Positions 18,760 through 27,442 of a DNA stretch of 64,000 bases are shown here, one piece after another. The notes below the pieces were generated by a model that saw only the letters and a list, made by a program, of their open reading frames with translations, ran no database searches and was not told the DNA's origin. Position numbers and translations under genes: made by a program. The stretch's first letter is position 1. Every line of letters begins with the position of its first letter. Source of the stretch: an uncultured bacterium (lineage in GTDB: Bacteria > Fidelibacterota > Marinisomatia > Marinisomatales > Marinisomataceae); assembly GCA_943788675.1 (NCBI GenBank), contig CALSRE010000001.1:175400-239399 (forward strand), given 5' to 3'.

Positions 18760-19539
18760 TCAGAGAGAGCGGTGCTCTCCACCATCACAGAAAATTGTTG
18801 AACAATTTACAAAGTCTGCTTTTTCGCTCATCAATAATGAAACTAGCCCAGCTACGTCTTTTGGCGTTGTTACCCTTTTCATAGGATTTCTCTTTTTAGT
18901 TGTTTCAATCCAATCTTCCCAGTCTTCAGATATTTTGGTTAATGCTCTTGTTGGGGTAATTCCTGCTTGAATTGTATTTGCGGTAATGCCCCTTTTTCCT
19001 AACTCCCAACCTATCTGTCTTATAACAGCTTCAAGCGATGCTTTGGCCACTCCCACCGGTCCATACCCTTCCATAGCTTTGTAGCTTCCTTCGCTTGTAA
19101 GACCTAAAATTCTTGATCCGCTGGTAAATAATTTTTCATTTAGAATGGCTTGGGTCCAATAAATCAAACAGTGAGCCATAACATGTTGGGTCATATCCAT
19201 TTGACGTTGTCTAACCGGTGTGGGTTTAAAAAAATTAGTCGTACTTCCAAAAGCAATAGAATGCATTAAAAGCTTTAACTTTCCATCGCCTACAAGGCTA
19301 ACTATTTCAGGAATTCTCTTTAACATTACTTCTTTATCTGCTGCATTCTCGTTCCAAAATTTTACTTTCGTATTATTAATTGAAGCGATTTCTTTTTCAA
19401 GCTCTTTTGCTTCTTTTTTTATAGCGCCCCTATCCAAGTGAAACCCGATTATTCCATATCCTTCACTTGCAAGCTGTTTAGAGATTGCTGCTCCGTGTCC
19501 TGTTGAACATCCTAAAATTATTGCCCATTTATTTTTCAT
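18760..19539 (-). CDS. FabI-like short-chain dehydrogenase (putative enoyl-ACP reductase)
   Basis: 259 residues, SDR superfamily. FabI-like features: 'LMHSIAFGS' (FabI HSIAFA), 'GPVGVAKASLEAVIRQIGWELG' with catalytic Tyr-x6-Lys, and 'GITPTRALTKI' near the substrate loop. FabI reduces trans-2-enoyl-ACP in fatty-acid elongation. Two things differ: the nucleotide loop reads 'GCSTGHGAAIS', not GxxxxxSIAxG, and the position equivalent to E. coli FabI Tyr146 is Ser ('LTSEGSYKAMEGYG'). It may therefore be a divergent enoyl reductase or a paralogue with another substrate. It diverges from ychF across 50 bp. Confidence 0.7.
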   Translation of the reverse strand: MKNKWAIILGCSTGHGAAISKQLASEGYGIIGFHLDRGAIKKEAKELEKEIASINNTKVKFWNENAADKEVMLKRIPEIVSLVGDGKLKLLMHSIAFGSTTNFFKPTPVRQRQMDMTQHVMAHCLIYWTQAILNEKLFTSGSRILGLTSEGSYKAMEGYGPVGVAKASLEAVIRQIGWELGKRGITANTIQAGITPTRALTKISEDWEDWIETTKKRNPMKRVTTPKDVAGLVSLLMSEKADFVNCSTIFCDGGEHRSL

Positions 19540-19589
19540 AAGATTTCAATTTAATAAATACTAATTCAATTAAGTATTATATTCTCAGC

Positions 19590-20681
19590 ATGAATTTAAA
19601 TTGTGGATTTGTAGGTTTACCAAATGTGGGGAAATCAACCCTGTTTAATGCGTTAAGTAAAAACAATATTGCGGCTGAAAATTATCCTTTTTGCACAATC
19701 GAACCCAACACCGGCATAGTTGAAGTCCCAGACAACAGATTAAATGAATTGACTAAAATTTATCAGCCTGAAAAAACCATTCATAATACAGTTGAATTTA
19801 TTGATATTGCTGGATTGGTAAAAAATGCTCACCAAGGCGAGGGGTTGGGTAATCAATTTCTTTCTCAGATTAGGTCTGTAAAAGTGATCATACAGGTTGT
19901 GCGCTTTTTTAATGACAACAACATTACACACGTAGAAAATAGGGTAGATCCGCTAGACGATATGGAGATTATTAACACTGAACTTATTTTGGCTGATATT
20001 AAAACCGTTGAAAGAAGTTTAGAAAAAAATGAAAAACTGGTTCGCGCAAACAAGCCTGAGGGAATATTAGCAAAAGAAGTCTTATCTAATCTTCTTGAAC
20101 ATTTAAATAATGGGTTTGCTGCCAGATCATTTAAAAGAGAGTCAAAAGAAAATGTCTGTATAAAAAATTTATTTTTGCTAACAGATAAACCCATGATATA
20201 TGTAGCGAATGTTGATGATGATGGCGGTAAAAGCGAGCAACTTGAAAAAGCGTCGCTTGTTGCAAAAAAAAACAGCTCTTCTTTTATTAAAATAAATGGC
20301 AAGCTAGAGTCTGAAATGGCTGAGTTTGAAGAAGAAGAAAAAGAAATGATTTTAAAAGACTATAATATTGAGGAAAGCGGGTTGAGCGTCTTAATCAAAG
20401 AAGCCTATAAAACGCTTGGGCTTGAAACGTTTTTTACTTGTGGAGAAAAAGAAGTTAGGGCCTGGACAATGAAAAAGGGTTCGCAGGCTGTTGAGGCGGC
20501 AGGTGAAATACATACAGACTTCTCTACTAAGTTTATAAAAGCTGAAATTTTTTCTTATGGTGATGCAATAAGCAATAAAGAAAAAATTAATGAATTAAAA
20601 ACAATGGGTTTGGTGAAAATGGTTGGAAGAGACTATATTATGCAAGAAGGAGATATTGCATACTTTATTAAAGGACAATGA
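19590..20681 (+). CDS. ychF: Redox-regulated ribosome-binding ATPase YchF (OLA1 family)
   Basis: 363 residues, Obg-like P-loop protein that prefers ATP. G1 'GLPNVGKST' near residue 9, G3-like 'DIAGLVKNAHQGEGLGNQFL', and 'YVANVDDD' in place of the GTP-specific NKxD. The C-terminal TGS domain ends with 'AIFSYGDAISNKEKINELKTMGLVKMVGRDYIMQEGDIAYF'-like signature. YchF often follows pth; here it is 10 kb away. It overlaps the next gene by 4 bp. Confidence 0.95.
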   Translation: MNLNCGFVGLPNVGKSTLFNALSKNNIAAENYPFCTIEPNTGIVEVPDNRLNELTKIYQPEKTIHNTVEFIDIAGLVKNAHQGEGLGNQFLSQIRSVKVIIQVVRFFNDNNITHVENRVDPLDDMEIINTELILADIKTVERSLEKNEKLVRANKPEGILAKEVLSNLLEHLNNGFAARSFKRESKENVCIKNLFLLTDKPMIYVANVDDDGGKSEQLEKASLVAKKNSSSFIKINGKLESEMAEFEEEEKEMILKDYNIEESGLSVLIKEAYKTLGLETFFTCGEKEVRAWTMKKGSQAVEAAGEIHTDFSTKFIKAEIFSYGDAISNKEKINELKTMGLVKMVGRDYIMQEGDIAYFIKGQ

Positions 20682-21661
20682 TCGATAAAAAACCTAAAAT
20701 TGGCGTGATTGGCGCAGGACATCTTGGTAAACACCACATCAAGCACCTTGCACAACACAATGATGTTGAGTTTGTTGGCGCTTTTGACACCAACGCTTCT
20801 GCTTTACGCAAAGTCTGTGCTGAGTTTTCTGTTAACCCTGTTAACTCAATTGAAGAACTTGTTAAAAATTGTACTGCTGTTCATATTGTTACTCCCACCA
20901 ACACACATTTTGAGCTAGGAAAGTTTTTTTTAGAAAACAATCTTGATATTTTAATTGAGAAACCAATAACTGAAACAGTAAAAGAAGCTGAAAGTTTAAT
21001 TGAAATAGCTGATCAAAATAAGTGCATAATTCAAGTTGGGCACATTGAAAGATTTAATCCGACAATAAACAAACTTAAACAGCTTATTAGCAGTCCGCAC
21101 TGTATAGAAATAGAGCGCCTGGCTCCATTTCAGGCAAGAGGTACTGAGGTCCCAGTTATTTTAGATTTAATGGTTCATGATATAGATATGGTTCTTGAAA
21201 TGGTAGACAGCCCAATAAAAAACATACAAGCCAGTGGTGCGAAAATGATGAGTAGCACTATAGACTTAGCACACGCCCACATACAATTTCAAAACGGTGT
21301 TGTAGCCAATCTAAAGTCAAGTAGGATTGCTCAGGGCTATGTTAGAAAAATTAGAACCTATCAAAAAAATCTATACAGTATTACAGATTTAATGATACCA
21401 CAAATTGAAATTTATGGACTAAAAAATAGTGGTCAGTTTTCCCAACAATCAATTTCTCGAGCTGTTGAAACTTCAGAAGGGGAAAAAACTGTCTTCTATG
21501 AGAAATTTATTCCTGAACAAAAGGACGCTCTTCTTGAAGAAATAAATAATTTTGTAGAGTCTATTATAAAAAGATCGCGTCCAAACGTTGACGGACATGC
21601 GGGTAAAAGAGCTTTGGATATTGCGCTTCAGATCGAAAACAAAATTTTTTTAAATGACTAA
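20678..21661 (+). CDS. Gfo/Idh/MocA family oxidoreductase (possible nucleotide-sugar dehydrogenase)
   Basis: 327 residues. N-terminal Rossmann fold ('GVIGAGHLGKHHIKHL', residues 8-23), then 'EKPIT' with the family Lys, and 'QVGHIERFNPTINKL' followed by the alpha/beta substrate domain ('DLMVHDIDMVLEM'). Members oxidise or reduce sugars with NAD(P). Its ATG overlaps the ychF stop and its stop overlaps lpxB, so it is co-translated with lipid A genes. A GnnA-like UDP-GlcNAc 3-dehydrogenase is one possibility, but the aminotransferase GnnB is not seen here. Confidence 0.8.
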   Translation: MIDKKPKIGVIGAGHLGKHHIKHLAQHNDVEFVGAFDTNASALRKVCAEFSVNPVNSIEELVKNCTAVHIVTPTNTHFELGKFFLENNLDILIEKPITETVKEAESLIEIADQNKCIIQVGHIERFNPTINKLKQLISSPHCIEIERLAPFQARGTEVPVILDLMVHDIDMVLEMVDSPIKNIQASGAKMMSSTIDLAHAHIQFQNGVVANLKSSRIAQGYVRKIRTYQKNLYSITDLMIPQIEIYGLKNSGQFSQQSISRAVETSEGEKTVFYEKFIPEQKDALLEEINNFVESIIKRSRPNVDGHAGKRALDIALQIENKIFLND

Positions 21662-22760
21662 AGAAAAAATATTTATTATAGCCGGAGAGGATTCTGGAGA
21701 CCTGCATGGCGCAAAGCTGATTTCTGAAATAAAAAAAATTAATCCTTCTGCTGATTTTTATGGCATTGGGGGAAACAGAATGCAAAAGGAAGGTTTATAC
21801 ATAACCGAACATATTAGCAATCTTAATATTATTGGTCTTTTTGAGGTTATCAAACACTATGCCAGGATTAAGAAAATTTTTAATGATACCCTTTTAGAGA
21901 TCAAAAAAATTAAGCCGGATAAAGTTGTTTTGATTGACTATCCAGGTTTTAACCTTAGAATGGCCAAAAAACTTTATGCCCTAAATTTTGATGTTACATA
22001 TTTTATTCTTCCACAGGTCTGGGCGTGGAAAGAGTCTAGAAAAAAATCTTTACAAAAATACTGTAAACGCCTTATAAGCATTATTCCTTTTGAGCAAAAC
22101 TGGTTTAAAAGCAGGGGCATTAATGTGCACTATGCGGGACATCCCATATCAAGCTTAAGTAACAAAAATTATGATAAAGAAAAATTTCGACAGACGCTTA
22201 ATATCCCATCAAGCAATAAAATAATTGCTCTTCTTCCTGGGAGTAGAAAAGGAGAAATTGAACGGCATTGGAAGGTTTTTTTAGACACGGTTGAAAGCAT
22301 AAATTCTATGTCAAATAATATTACTTTTGTTTTAATAGAAGGACAAAATGTTAATATTGACTGTCCAAAGGATATAATTAAAATTAAAGAGCGTCAGTAT
22401 GAAGCAATTTATTCAGCTGATGCTGCAATTGTATGTTCTGGTACTGCCACTCTTGAAACCGCAATGCTTAGATGCCCAATGATTGTTTGCTACAAGCTGT
22501 CAGCTCCCACGTGGTATCTAGCAAAATTAATGTCTAAAGTTAAATATTTATCTTTGGTAAATCTTATTGCGGAAGAGAAAATAGTAACAGAATTTCTTCA
22601 GAAAGAAATGTCTTCTAAAAATCTATCTAAGGGTGTTCTTTCTATAATAAATAGCTCAGAGAAACAAGACACCCAACAAAAAAATTATCTAAAATTAATT
22701 GACAAACTAAGCGTTGAAGGTAGTCCGTATCTTTCTGCGGCAAAACATATTTATGATTAA
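21654..22760 (+). CDS. lpxB: Lipid-A-disaccharide synthase
   Basis: 368 residues, GT19 glycosyltransferase joining UDP-diacylglucosamine and lipid X at the inner membrane. Motifs: 'IAGEDSGDLHGAKL' at the N-terminus, 'YGIGGNRMQKEG', 'KVVLIDYPGFNLRMAKKL', 'PQVWAWKESR', 'YAGHPI', 'LLPGSRKGEIERHW' and 'CSGTATLETAMLRCPMIVCYK'. Length is normal. It overlaps both neighbours by 8 bp, placing it inside a tightly coupled lipid A operon. Confidence 0.95.
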   Translation: MTKEKIFIIAGEDSGDLHGAKLISEIKKINPSADFYGIGGNRMQKEGLYITEHISNLNIIGLFEVIKHYARIKKIFNDTLLEIKKIKPDKVVLIDYPGFNLRMAKKLYALNFDVTYFILPQVWAWKESRKKSLQKYCKRLISIIPFEQNWFKSRGINVHYAGHPISSLSNKNYDKEKFRQTLNIPSSNKIIALLPGSRKGEIERHWKVFLDTVESINSMSNNITFVLIEGQNVNIDCPKDIIKIKERQYEAIYSADAAIVCSGTATLETAMLRCPMIVCYKLSAPTWYLAKLMSKVKYLSLVNLIAEEKIVTEFLQKEMSSKNLSKGVLSIINSSEKQDTQQKNYLKLIDKLSVEGSPYLSAAKHIYD

Positions 22761-23373
22761 ATCTTTCCTAAAAAAACAAATTCTTTTTTTGGTAATCGTT
22801 TTTCTTTATCGGTTTAACCGCAAGCTGGTGATAGGAAAAGAAAACTTGGATAAGGTGGATTCTTTTATAGTTGTTTCTTGGCACGGTAAGATTTTGGGTT
22901 TAATGGAGTTTCTAAAAAATAAAGGGTATTTTGCGCTAGTTAGCCAAAGTCGCGATGGTGACCTAATTGTGGATGTTGCCAAAAAATTTGGTTACAATTT
23001 TTTTAGGGGTTCAAGCAATAGGGGCGGTCGCTCGGCAATGCACAGTATGAATAATTTCTTTTCTGATCGTAAATCTGCCAAAATTGTTATCACTCCGGAT
23101 GGACCCACTGGCCCAGAGCACAAAGCAAAGCCGGGCGCCTTTTTATTGTCTCAGAAATCTGGTAATCCAGTTGTTCCCATAATAGTTGATGTGAAAAAGA
23201 GCTGGAAGTTTAAAAATTGGCATACTTTTTATTTAAGTAGGCCGTTTACAAAAATGAAAATAGTGATTGGCAAACCTTTATACTTTGATAATAGCGACAG
23301 CGTTGAGGTTGGTACTAAAAAAATTGAAGAAAGTTTAAACGAAATAGACCGAATAGCTTCCAACCATGAATAA
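22753..23373 (+). CDS. DUF374 lysophospholipid-acyltransferase-like protein (candidate lipid A acyltransferase)
   Basis: 206 residues from ATG 22753, which overlaps the lpxB stop (ATGATTAA); the frame is open 13 codons further. An N-terminal hydrophobic helix is followed by 'VVSWHGKILGLMEFLKNKGYFALVSQSRDGDLI' and 'VITPDGPTGPEHKAKPGAFLLSQKSGNPVVPI', the DUF374 pattern related to LPLAT acyltransferases. The family includes LpxJ-like lipid A secondary acyltransferases of epsilon-proteobacteria, from memory. Position between lpxB and lpxK supports an acyl-transfer or related step in lipid A assembly. No canonical LpxL/LpxM gene is in the window. Confidence 0.82.
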   Translation: MIKSFLKKQILFLVIVFLYRFNRKLVIGKENLDKVDSFIVVSWHGKILGLMEFLKNKGYFALVSQSRDGDLIVDVAKKFGYNFFRGSSNRGGRSAMHSMNNFFSDRKSAKIVITPDGPTGPEHKAKPGAFLLSQKSGNPVVPIIVDVKKSWKFKNWHTFYLSRPFTKMKIVIGKPLYFDNSDSVEVGTKKIEESLNEIDRIASNHE

Positions 23374-24394
23374 GATGCATATAATATTAAATAATAAAAT
23401 GTTTACTGCGCTTCTTTCGGCTTTTCTTTTTGTATTTCCAGTCCATCTATTGTTTATCTTTATTAAAAATCTTTTATATGATGTGGGTGCTATTCAACCC
23501 GCTAAAATAAATGCAAAAATTATTAGCGTTGGCAACGTTTTGCTGGGTGGAACCGGCAAGACCCCAACAACAATTGCTATTGCTAATTTTTTACAAAAAA
23601 AGGGTTTTAAGATGGGAATAGTAACTCGTGGCCACGGAAGAAAAAATGAATCAAAAAGCTTTTTGCTGCAGAATCATCATTGGACTGAATGTGGTGATGA
23701 GGTTATACTGCTTAAAAACAACCTTAGTGCCGGCATACCAATTTATATTTCCCGAAACAAGGTTTTTGCAGCGCGCGAACTGTCAAAAATTGGATGTAAT
23801 GTTATTTTATTAGATGACGGCTTTCAACACAGAAAAATTTATAGAGACATTGATATTGTTCTGCTTGGGCCTGAAAATTATGTAAAAAAAAATCAGTTTA
23901 TTTATCCTTATGGCCTACTAAGGGAGCCTTTTTGTTACATTGAAAGAGCAGACATAAAAATATCCACTAAAAGGAATTTAGTGTCCAGCGAACTTTCTCT
24001 TCAATCTAATCACACATTAAGCCTAGAAGTTAAAGAGGAGCTGTTAACAGCTGCTCCAATCAAAACTATCCAAGATTTATCGCAAACGTCTGGCATTCTT
24101 TCTTTGTGTTCTATAGGAGATCCCAAAAGCTTTGATAAAACAATTAAGAACATAGGCATTGAATCTGAAAAAAAACTTGTGTTCCCAGACCATTGGCCTT
24201 TTTCTGAAAAAGATATTGATGAAATTAATCGGATATCAACAACACACAAGTTAAAAAGTATTATATGTACCGAAAAGGATTATGTAAAACTTTTTGAGTT
24301 TAGTGACTTGCTAAAAACTAACCTCTATGCTGTTGTCTTAAAGCACGATTTAAACCAAAATATTGAAGCTGATATTTTAAGTCGATTGTCATAA
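23366..24394 (+). CDS. lpxK: Tetraacyldisaccharide 4'-kinase
   Basis: 342 residues. Phosphorylates the 4' position of the lipid A disaccharide. An N-terminal membrane helix (about 12-34) is followed by the P-loop 'GNVLLGGTGKTPTT' (56-69), 'TRGHGRK', 'DEVILLKNNLSAGIPIYISRNK' and 'ILLDDGFQHRKIYRDIDIVLLG'. It overlaps the DUF374 gene by 8 bp and ends the lipid A operon. Confidence 0.95.
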   Translation: MNKMHIILNNKMFTALLSAFLFVFPVHLLFIFIKNLLYDVGAIQPAKINAKIISVGNVLLGGTGKTPTTIAIANFLQKKGFKMGIVTRGHGRKNESKSFLLQNHHWTECGDEVILLKNNLSAGIPIYISRNKVFAARELSKIGCNVILLDDGFQHRKIYRDIDIVLLGPENYVKKNQFIYPYGLLREPFCYIERADIKISTKRNLVSSELSLQSNHTLSLEVKEELLTAAPIKTIQDLSQTSGILSLCSIGDPKSFDKTIKNIGIESEKKLVFPDHWPFSEKDIDEINRISTTHKLKSIICTEKDYVKLFEFSDLLKTNLYAVVLKHDLNQNIEADILSRLS

Positions 24395-24466
24395 AATTTA
24401 GAACATTGACATTAGATTTGTTATAAGCTAAGTTTTTGAACATTTAACATATTAGGAGGATTTTAA
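24395..24466 (+). promoter_or_regulatory. exbB leader with perfect Shine-Dalgarno
   Basis: This 72-bp gap separates lpxK from exbB. AGGAGGA at 24454-24460 lies 6 bp before the exbB ATG, an ideal ribosome-binding site. TTGACA at 24406-24411 could be a -35 box, but no good -10 is found at normal spacing; TAGATTTG at 24413-24420 resembles the TAnnTTTG element of Bacteroidota promoters. A promoter here is likely but its boxes are unresolved. Confidence 0.5.
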
Positions 24467-25072
24467 ATGGTAGAATTATTTTTAGAGGGTGGGCCTTTCA
24501 TGTGGCCTATTTTAATTTTATTGCTTGCAGGGCTTGGCCTTGTAGGTGAAAGAGCTTATTCGCTTAATCAATCTAAAGTTGATTCAGACGGGTTTATGGA
24601 CAGCCTTAGGGGTGCGCTTAAATCTGGTGGCGCTAAAAAAGCTGCTGGTGTTTGCGATGGTCATGATGGCCCTGTTGCTAATATTTGTCAAGCAGGATTA
24701 GCAAAAGTTGGCAAAGGCCCTGAACAAATTGAGAAAGCAATTGAAAATGCTGGTTCTTTAGAAATGGCATTTTTAGAAAAAAACATGGGTTGGTTAACAG
24801 CTATTATTGCTATTGCTCCAATGATGGGTTTTACTGGAACGGTTGCTGGAATGATTTTTGCTTTTGATGCTATTGCGGCGGCAAATGATATTTCTCCGGC
24901 TGTTGTTGCGGTAGGTATATCTCAGGCGTTATTAACTACAGCGTTTGGACTAATTGTTGCAATGATTATTCAAATTTGTCAAAACGTTTTTTCTTCAATG
25001 ATCGATGGGATGGTATTAGACATGGAAGAAAGATCAATTGAAATCACAGATTTATTAAGAGATTCAAAGTAA
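24467..25072 (+). CDS. exbB: ExbB/TolQ/MotA-type proton channel subunit
   Basis: 201 residues with three membrane helices: about 8-26 ('FMWPILILLLAGLGLVGERAYSL'), and two in 'MGWLTAIIAIAPMMGFTGTVAGMIFAFDAI' and 'VAVGISQALLTTAFGLIVAMIIQI'. This is the ExbB pattern with the pore Thr/Gly-rich segments. With ExbD it forms the inner-membrane motor that energises TonB. Shorter and simpler than E. coli ExbB (244 residues). First gene of the exbB-exbD-exbD-tonB operon. Confidence 0.9.
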   Translation: MVELFLEGGPFMWPILILLLAGLGLVGERAYSLNQSKVDSDGFMDSLRGALKSGGAKKAAGVCDGHDGPVANICQAGLAKVGKGPEQIEKAIENAGSLEMAFLEKNMGWLTAIIAIAPMMGFTGTVAGMIFAFDAIAAANDISPAVVAVGISQALLTTAFGLIVAMIIQICQNVFSSMIDGMVLDMEERSIEITDLLRDSK

Positions 25073-25075
25073 CAT

Positions 25076-25474
25076 ATGGCTCTTAGAGAAAGAAAAGCTC
25101 GCGTTGGTGCTATTCCTGAAGGCGGGATGGCAGATATTGCATTCCTTTTGCTTGTATTCTTTTTGGTAACAACCACCATAGATATGGATAAGGGTTTGGG
25201 TATAATTCTTCCAGCTGAAGGTCAAGAGCTTGAAATTAATAAGAAAAATATTCTTAATTGCTTAATCAGTGCATCTGGTAATGTTTTGCTTGGCGGAGAA
25301 CCTGTAGCAATAAAAGACTTGAGCAGAAGAGTTAAAGAAGAAATTCGTGCAAATGATAAGCTTATTATTTCTGTAAAGGCTCACGAAAAATCTGAGTATG
25401 ATGTATATGTAGAAGTTCTTGACCAGCTAAAACTAGCAAACGCTACAAGAATATCAATTGCGGAGACAGAATAA
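25076..25474 (+). CDS. exbD: ExbD/TolR family protein, copy 1
   Basis: 132 residues. One N-terminal membrane helix carries the proton-conducting Asp in 'GGMADIAFLLLVFFLVTTT' (about 17-35); the remainder is the periplasmic domain ('GNVLLGGEPVAIKDLSRRVKEEI...'). The MADIAFLLL motif is typical of ExbD. It starts 3 bp after exbB and shares its last base with the second exbD start. Confidence 0.9.
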   Translation: MALRERKARVGAIPEGGMADIAFLLLVFFLVTTTIDMDKGLGIILPAEGQELEINKKNILNCLISASGNVLLGGEPVAIKDLSRRVKEEIRANDKLIISVKAHEKSEYDVYVEVLDQLKLANATRISIAETE

Positions 25475-25887
25475 TGAAGTTTAGAAGAAAGTCAGCAGTA
25501 GAATCAAAAATATCGACATCCTCCATGCCTGATATTATTTTTATGCTTCTTATATTTTTTATGGTGACAACTGTACTTAGAGAGTTTTCTGGTCTCCCCG
25601 TTTCTTTGCCAAGAGCAGAGAGAATTGAAAAGCTTGAATCTAAAAGACATACTTCAGACATTTGGGTCTCAAAAGACGGCTTAATCTCAATTGAAGACAA
25701 GCTATATAACAATGATGATGTTCGTCATATAATGTATGAAAAAAGAGCTTCTAACCCCCAACTAACCGTTTCTTTAAAAGCGGATCAAGCAGCTAGGATG
25801 GAAACTATTTCAGATATTCATAATGAACTGCGCAAAGCAGACGCCCTAAAACTTAACTATTCAACAAAAGTAAAGGCTCCAAACTAA
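25474..25887 (+). CDS. exbD: ExbD/TolR family protein, copy 2
   Basis: 137 residues. The helix 'MPDIIFMLLIFFMVTTVL' (about 18-35) keeps the key Asp; the periplasmic part is distinct from copy 1 ('LPRAERIEKLESKRHTSDIWVSKDGLISIEDKLY'). Tandem, diverged ExbD genes ahead of tonB are common in Bacteroidota and relatives and probably form a heteromeric ExbD pair. Start and stop are coupled with copy 1 and tonB. Confidence 0.9.
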   Translation: MKFRRKSAVESKISTSSMPDIIFMLLIFFMVTTVLREFSGLPVSLPRAERIEKLESKRHTSDIWVSKDGLISIEDKLYNNDDVRHIMYEKRASNPQLTVSLKADQAARMETISDIHNELRKADALKLNYSTKVKAPN

Positions 25888-25889
25888 AA

Positions 25890-26582
25890 ATGGATGAGTT
25901 AAAAAAATTACTGGAAAGATTTAGTCCTTTTTCTTTTATTGTTGATTTCTTTTTAAAAAGAGCTAAGCTTGTTGAGAATACGTTAAAAGAAAAATATTCT
26001 ACTGTACTAAGAGTTGGTTTTTTATTTGCTTCTTTTATTCTTTTGGTGGGTTTTTATTCATTACAACGATTTGAAAACGATATTGAAATCGAAACTGAGA
26101 GTCAAATAATTATTGAAAATATTGAGATTCCTGAAACTCAACAATTTGAAACTCCTCCTCCTCCTGCAAGACCTTCTGTTCCTGTAGAATCAGAGGACGA
26201 TGACCTAGCTGACGATTTGACGATTGAAGAAACAGATTTAGATAATTTTGATGCGTGGGATGCACCACCACCACCTCCATCTGGACCGCAAGTAAAATTT
26301 ATTCCATATGATGATCCACCAAGACCTCTCTATCCTATACGTCCAGTATACCCCGATATTGCACAAGAGGCAGGTATTGAAGGTCAAGTTTTAGTTCAGT
26401 GTTTTATTGACAAAAATGGTAAGGTTAAAGAAACAATTATACTTAAAGGTATCCCAAACACGGGACTGAATGAGGCTGCTGTGGACGCACTAAGAAAAAC
26501 CAGGTTTAGACCTGCAAAACAACGAGAAACTAAGGTTGGTGTATGGATTACAATTCCAATAAACTTTACACTTCAAAATTAA
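25890..26582 (+). CDS. tonB: TonB energy transducer
   Basis: 230 residues. A cytoplasmic N-terminus precedes one membrane helix (about 40-58, 'LRVGFLFASFILLVGFYSL'). A periplasmic proline/acid-rich linker has two Pro runs ('TPPPPARP', 'APPPPPSGP'). The C-terminal TonB domain (about 150-230) shows 'YPDIAQEAGIEGQVLVQCFIDKNGKV' and 'ALRKTRFRPAKQ'. It transmits the proton-motive force to outer-membrane TonB-dependent receptors; none is encoded here. Confidence 0.93.
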   Translation: MDELKKLLERFSPFSFIVDFFLKRAKLVENTLKEKYSTVLRVGFLFASFILLVGFYSLQRFENDIEIETESQIIIENIEIPETQQFETPPPPARPSVPVESEDDDLADDLTIEETDLDNFDAWDAPPPPPSGPQVKFIPYDDPPRPLYPIRPVYPDIAQEAGIEGQVLVQCFIDKNGKVKETIILKGIPNTGLNEAAVDALRKTRFRPAKQRETKVGVWITIPINFTLQN

Positions 26583-26704
26583 TTCGCTTTTCCGGGTGCT
26601 GTTTTGTTTTTTTTTATCTTTTTTTGACGTGATAAAAGCAGCTGTTGTTTACTCTGCTGTTATTCTTTTGATGATAATAAAATTTATAGTGTCTTCGAAA
26701 ACAC

Positions 26705-27442
26705 TTAAATCTTTGACTTGATAAACTCTCTATTAAGCCTTGCTATATTTGTCTGCCCAATTTCCTTAGGACACTCAGCTGAGCATGCTCCAGTATTAGT
26801 GCAGGCACCAAAACCTTCTTCATCCATTGTTGCTACCATATTAACCACTCTTTCTTTTCCTTCTTTTTCTCCCTGAGGTAACAAGGCAAGGTGAGAAACT
26901 TTTGCTGCTGTGAACAGCATAGCTGATGAATTTTTACATGCAGCCACACAAGCTCCGCAACCAATACAGGCTGAAGATAAAAATGCTTCGTCTGCGTCTT
27001 CTTTTGCGATAGGAATACTATTTGCTTCGAGCGCGTCTCCAGTGTCAACCGCAACATATCCTCCAGATGAGATGATGCGATCAAACGCTTTTCTATCTAC
27101 TGACAAATCTTTAATAACGGGGAATGACTCTGCTCTGAAGGGCTCTAGCAAAATATTGTCTTCGTTGTTAAAAGCTCTCATATGAAGTTGGCAAACTGTT
27201 GTTGCTTTTTGGGGACCGTGTGGCCTTCCATTTATCATAAAACCACAAGAGCCACATATACCTTCCCTGCAGTCGTGATCAAAGGCAACTGGATCTTTTT
27301 TTTCTTTAACGAGCTTGATATTTAGTATGTCTAACATCTCCAGAAAGGAAATGTTTGGGTCTATATTTTCTAATCTATACGAACGTAATCCTCCGTCTTG
27401 ATGGTCTGATTTTTGTCTCCATATTTTTAGATTAATATTCAT
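26705..27442 (-). CDS. sdhB: Succinate dehydrogenase / fumarate reductase iron-sulfur subunit
   Basis: 245 residues. [2Fe-2S] ligands lie in '[20 protein letters not shown]' with a further Cys in 'TTVCQL'. The other two clusters are held by '[19 protein letters not shown]' and '[15 protein letters not shown]'. It relays electrons between SdhA FAD and the membrane quinone. The ATG overlaps the last base of sdhA. The 122-bp gap beyond its stop holds no recognisable hairpin terminator. Confidence 0.95.
   Translation of the reverse strand: MNINLKIWRQKSDHQDGGLRSYRLENIDPNISFLEMLDILNIKLVKEKKDPVAFDHDCREGICGSCGFMINGRPHGPQKATTVCQLHMRAFNNEDNILLEPFRAESFPVIKDLSVDRKAFDRIISSGGYVAVDTGDALEANSIPIAKEDADEAFLSSACIGCGACVAACKNSSAMLFTAAKVSHLALLPQGEKEGKERVVNMVATMDEEGFGACTNTGACSAECPKEIGQTNIARLNREFIKSKI

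Noticed and set aside
26583-26704. Terminator in the tonB-sdhB gap
   Set aside because: The only stem is AGCAG/CTGCT with an 11-nt loop and no adjoining T run in the right place; too weak to call.
26629-26721. 30-residue hydrophobic ORF (GTG start) between tonB and sdhB
   Set aside because: It reads like a membrane helix, but has no Shine-Dalgarno and overlaps sdhB. In AT-rich DNA 30 codons can occur by chance. Kept only as a note because this is one of two unusually wide convergent gaps.
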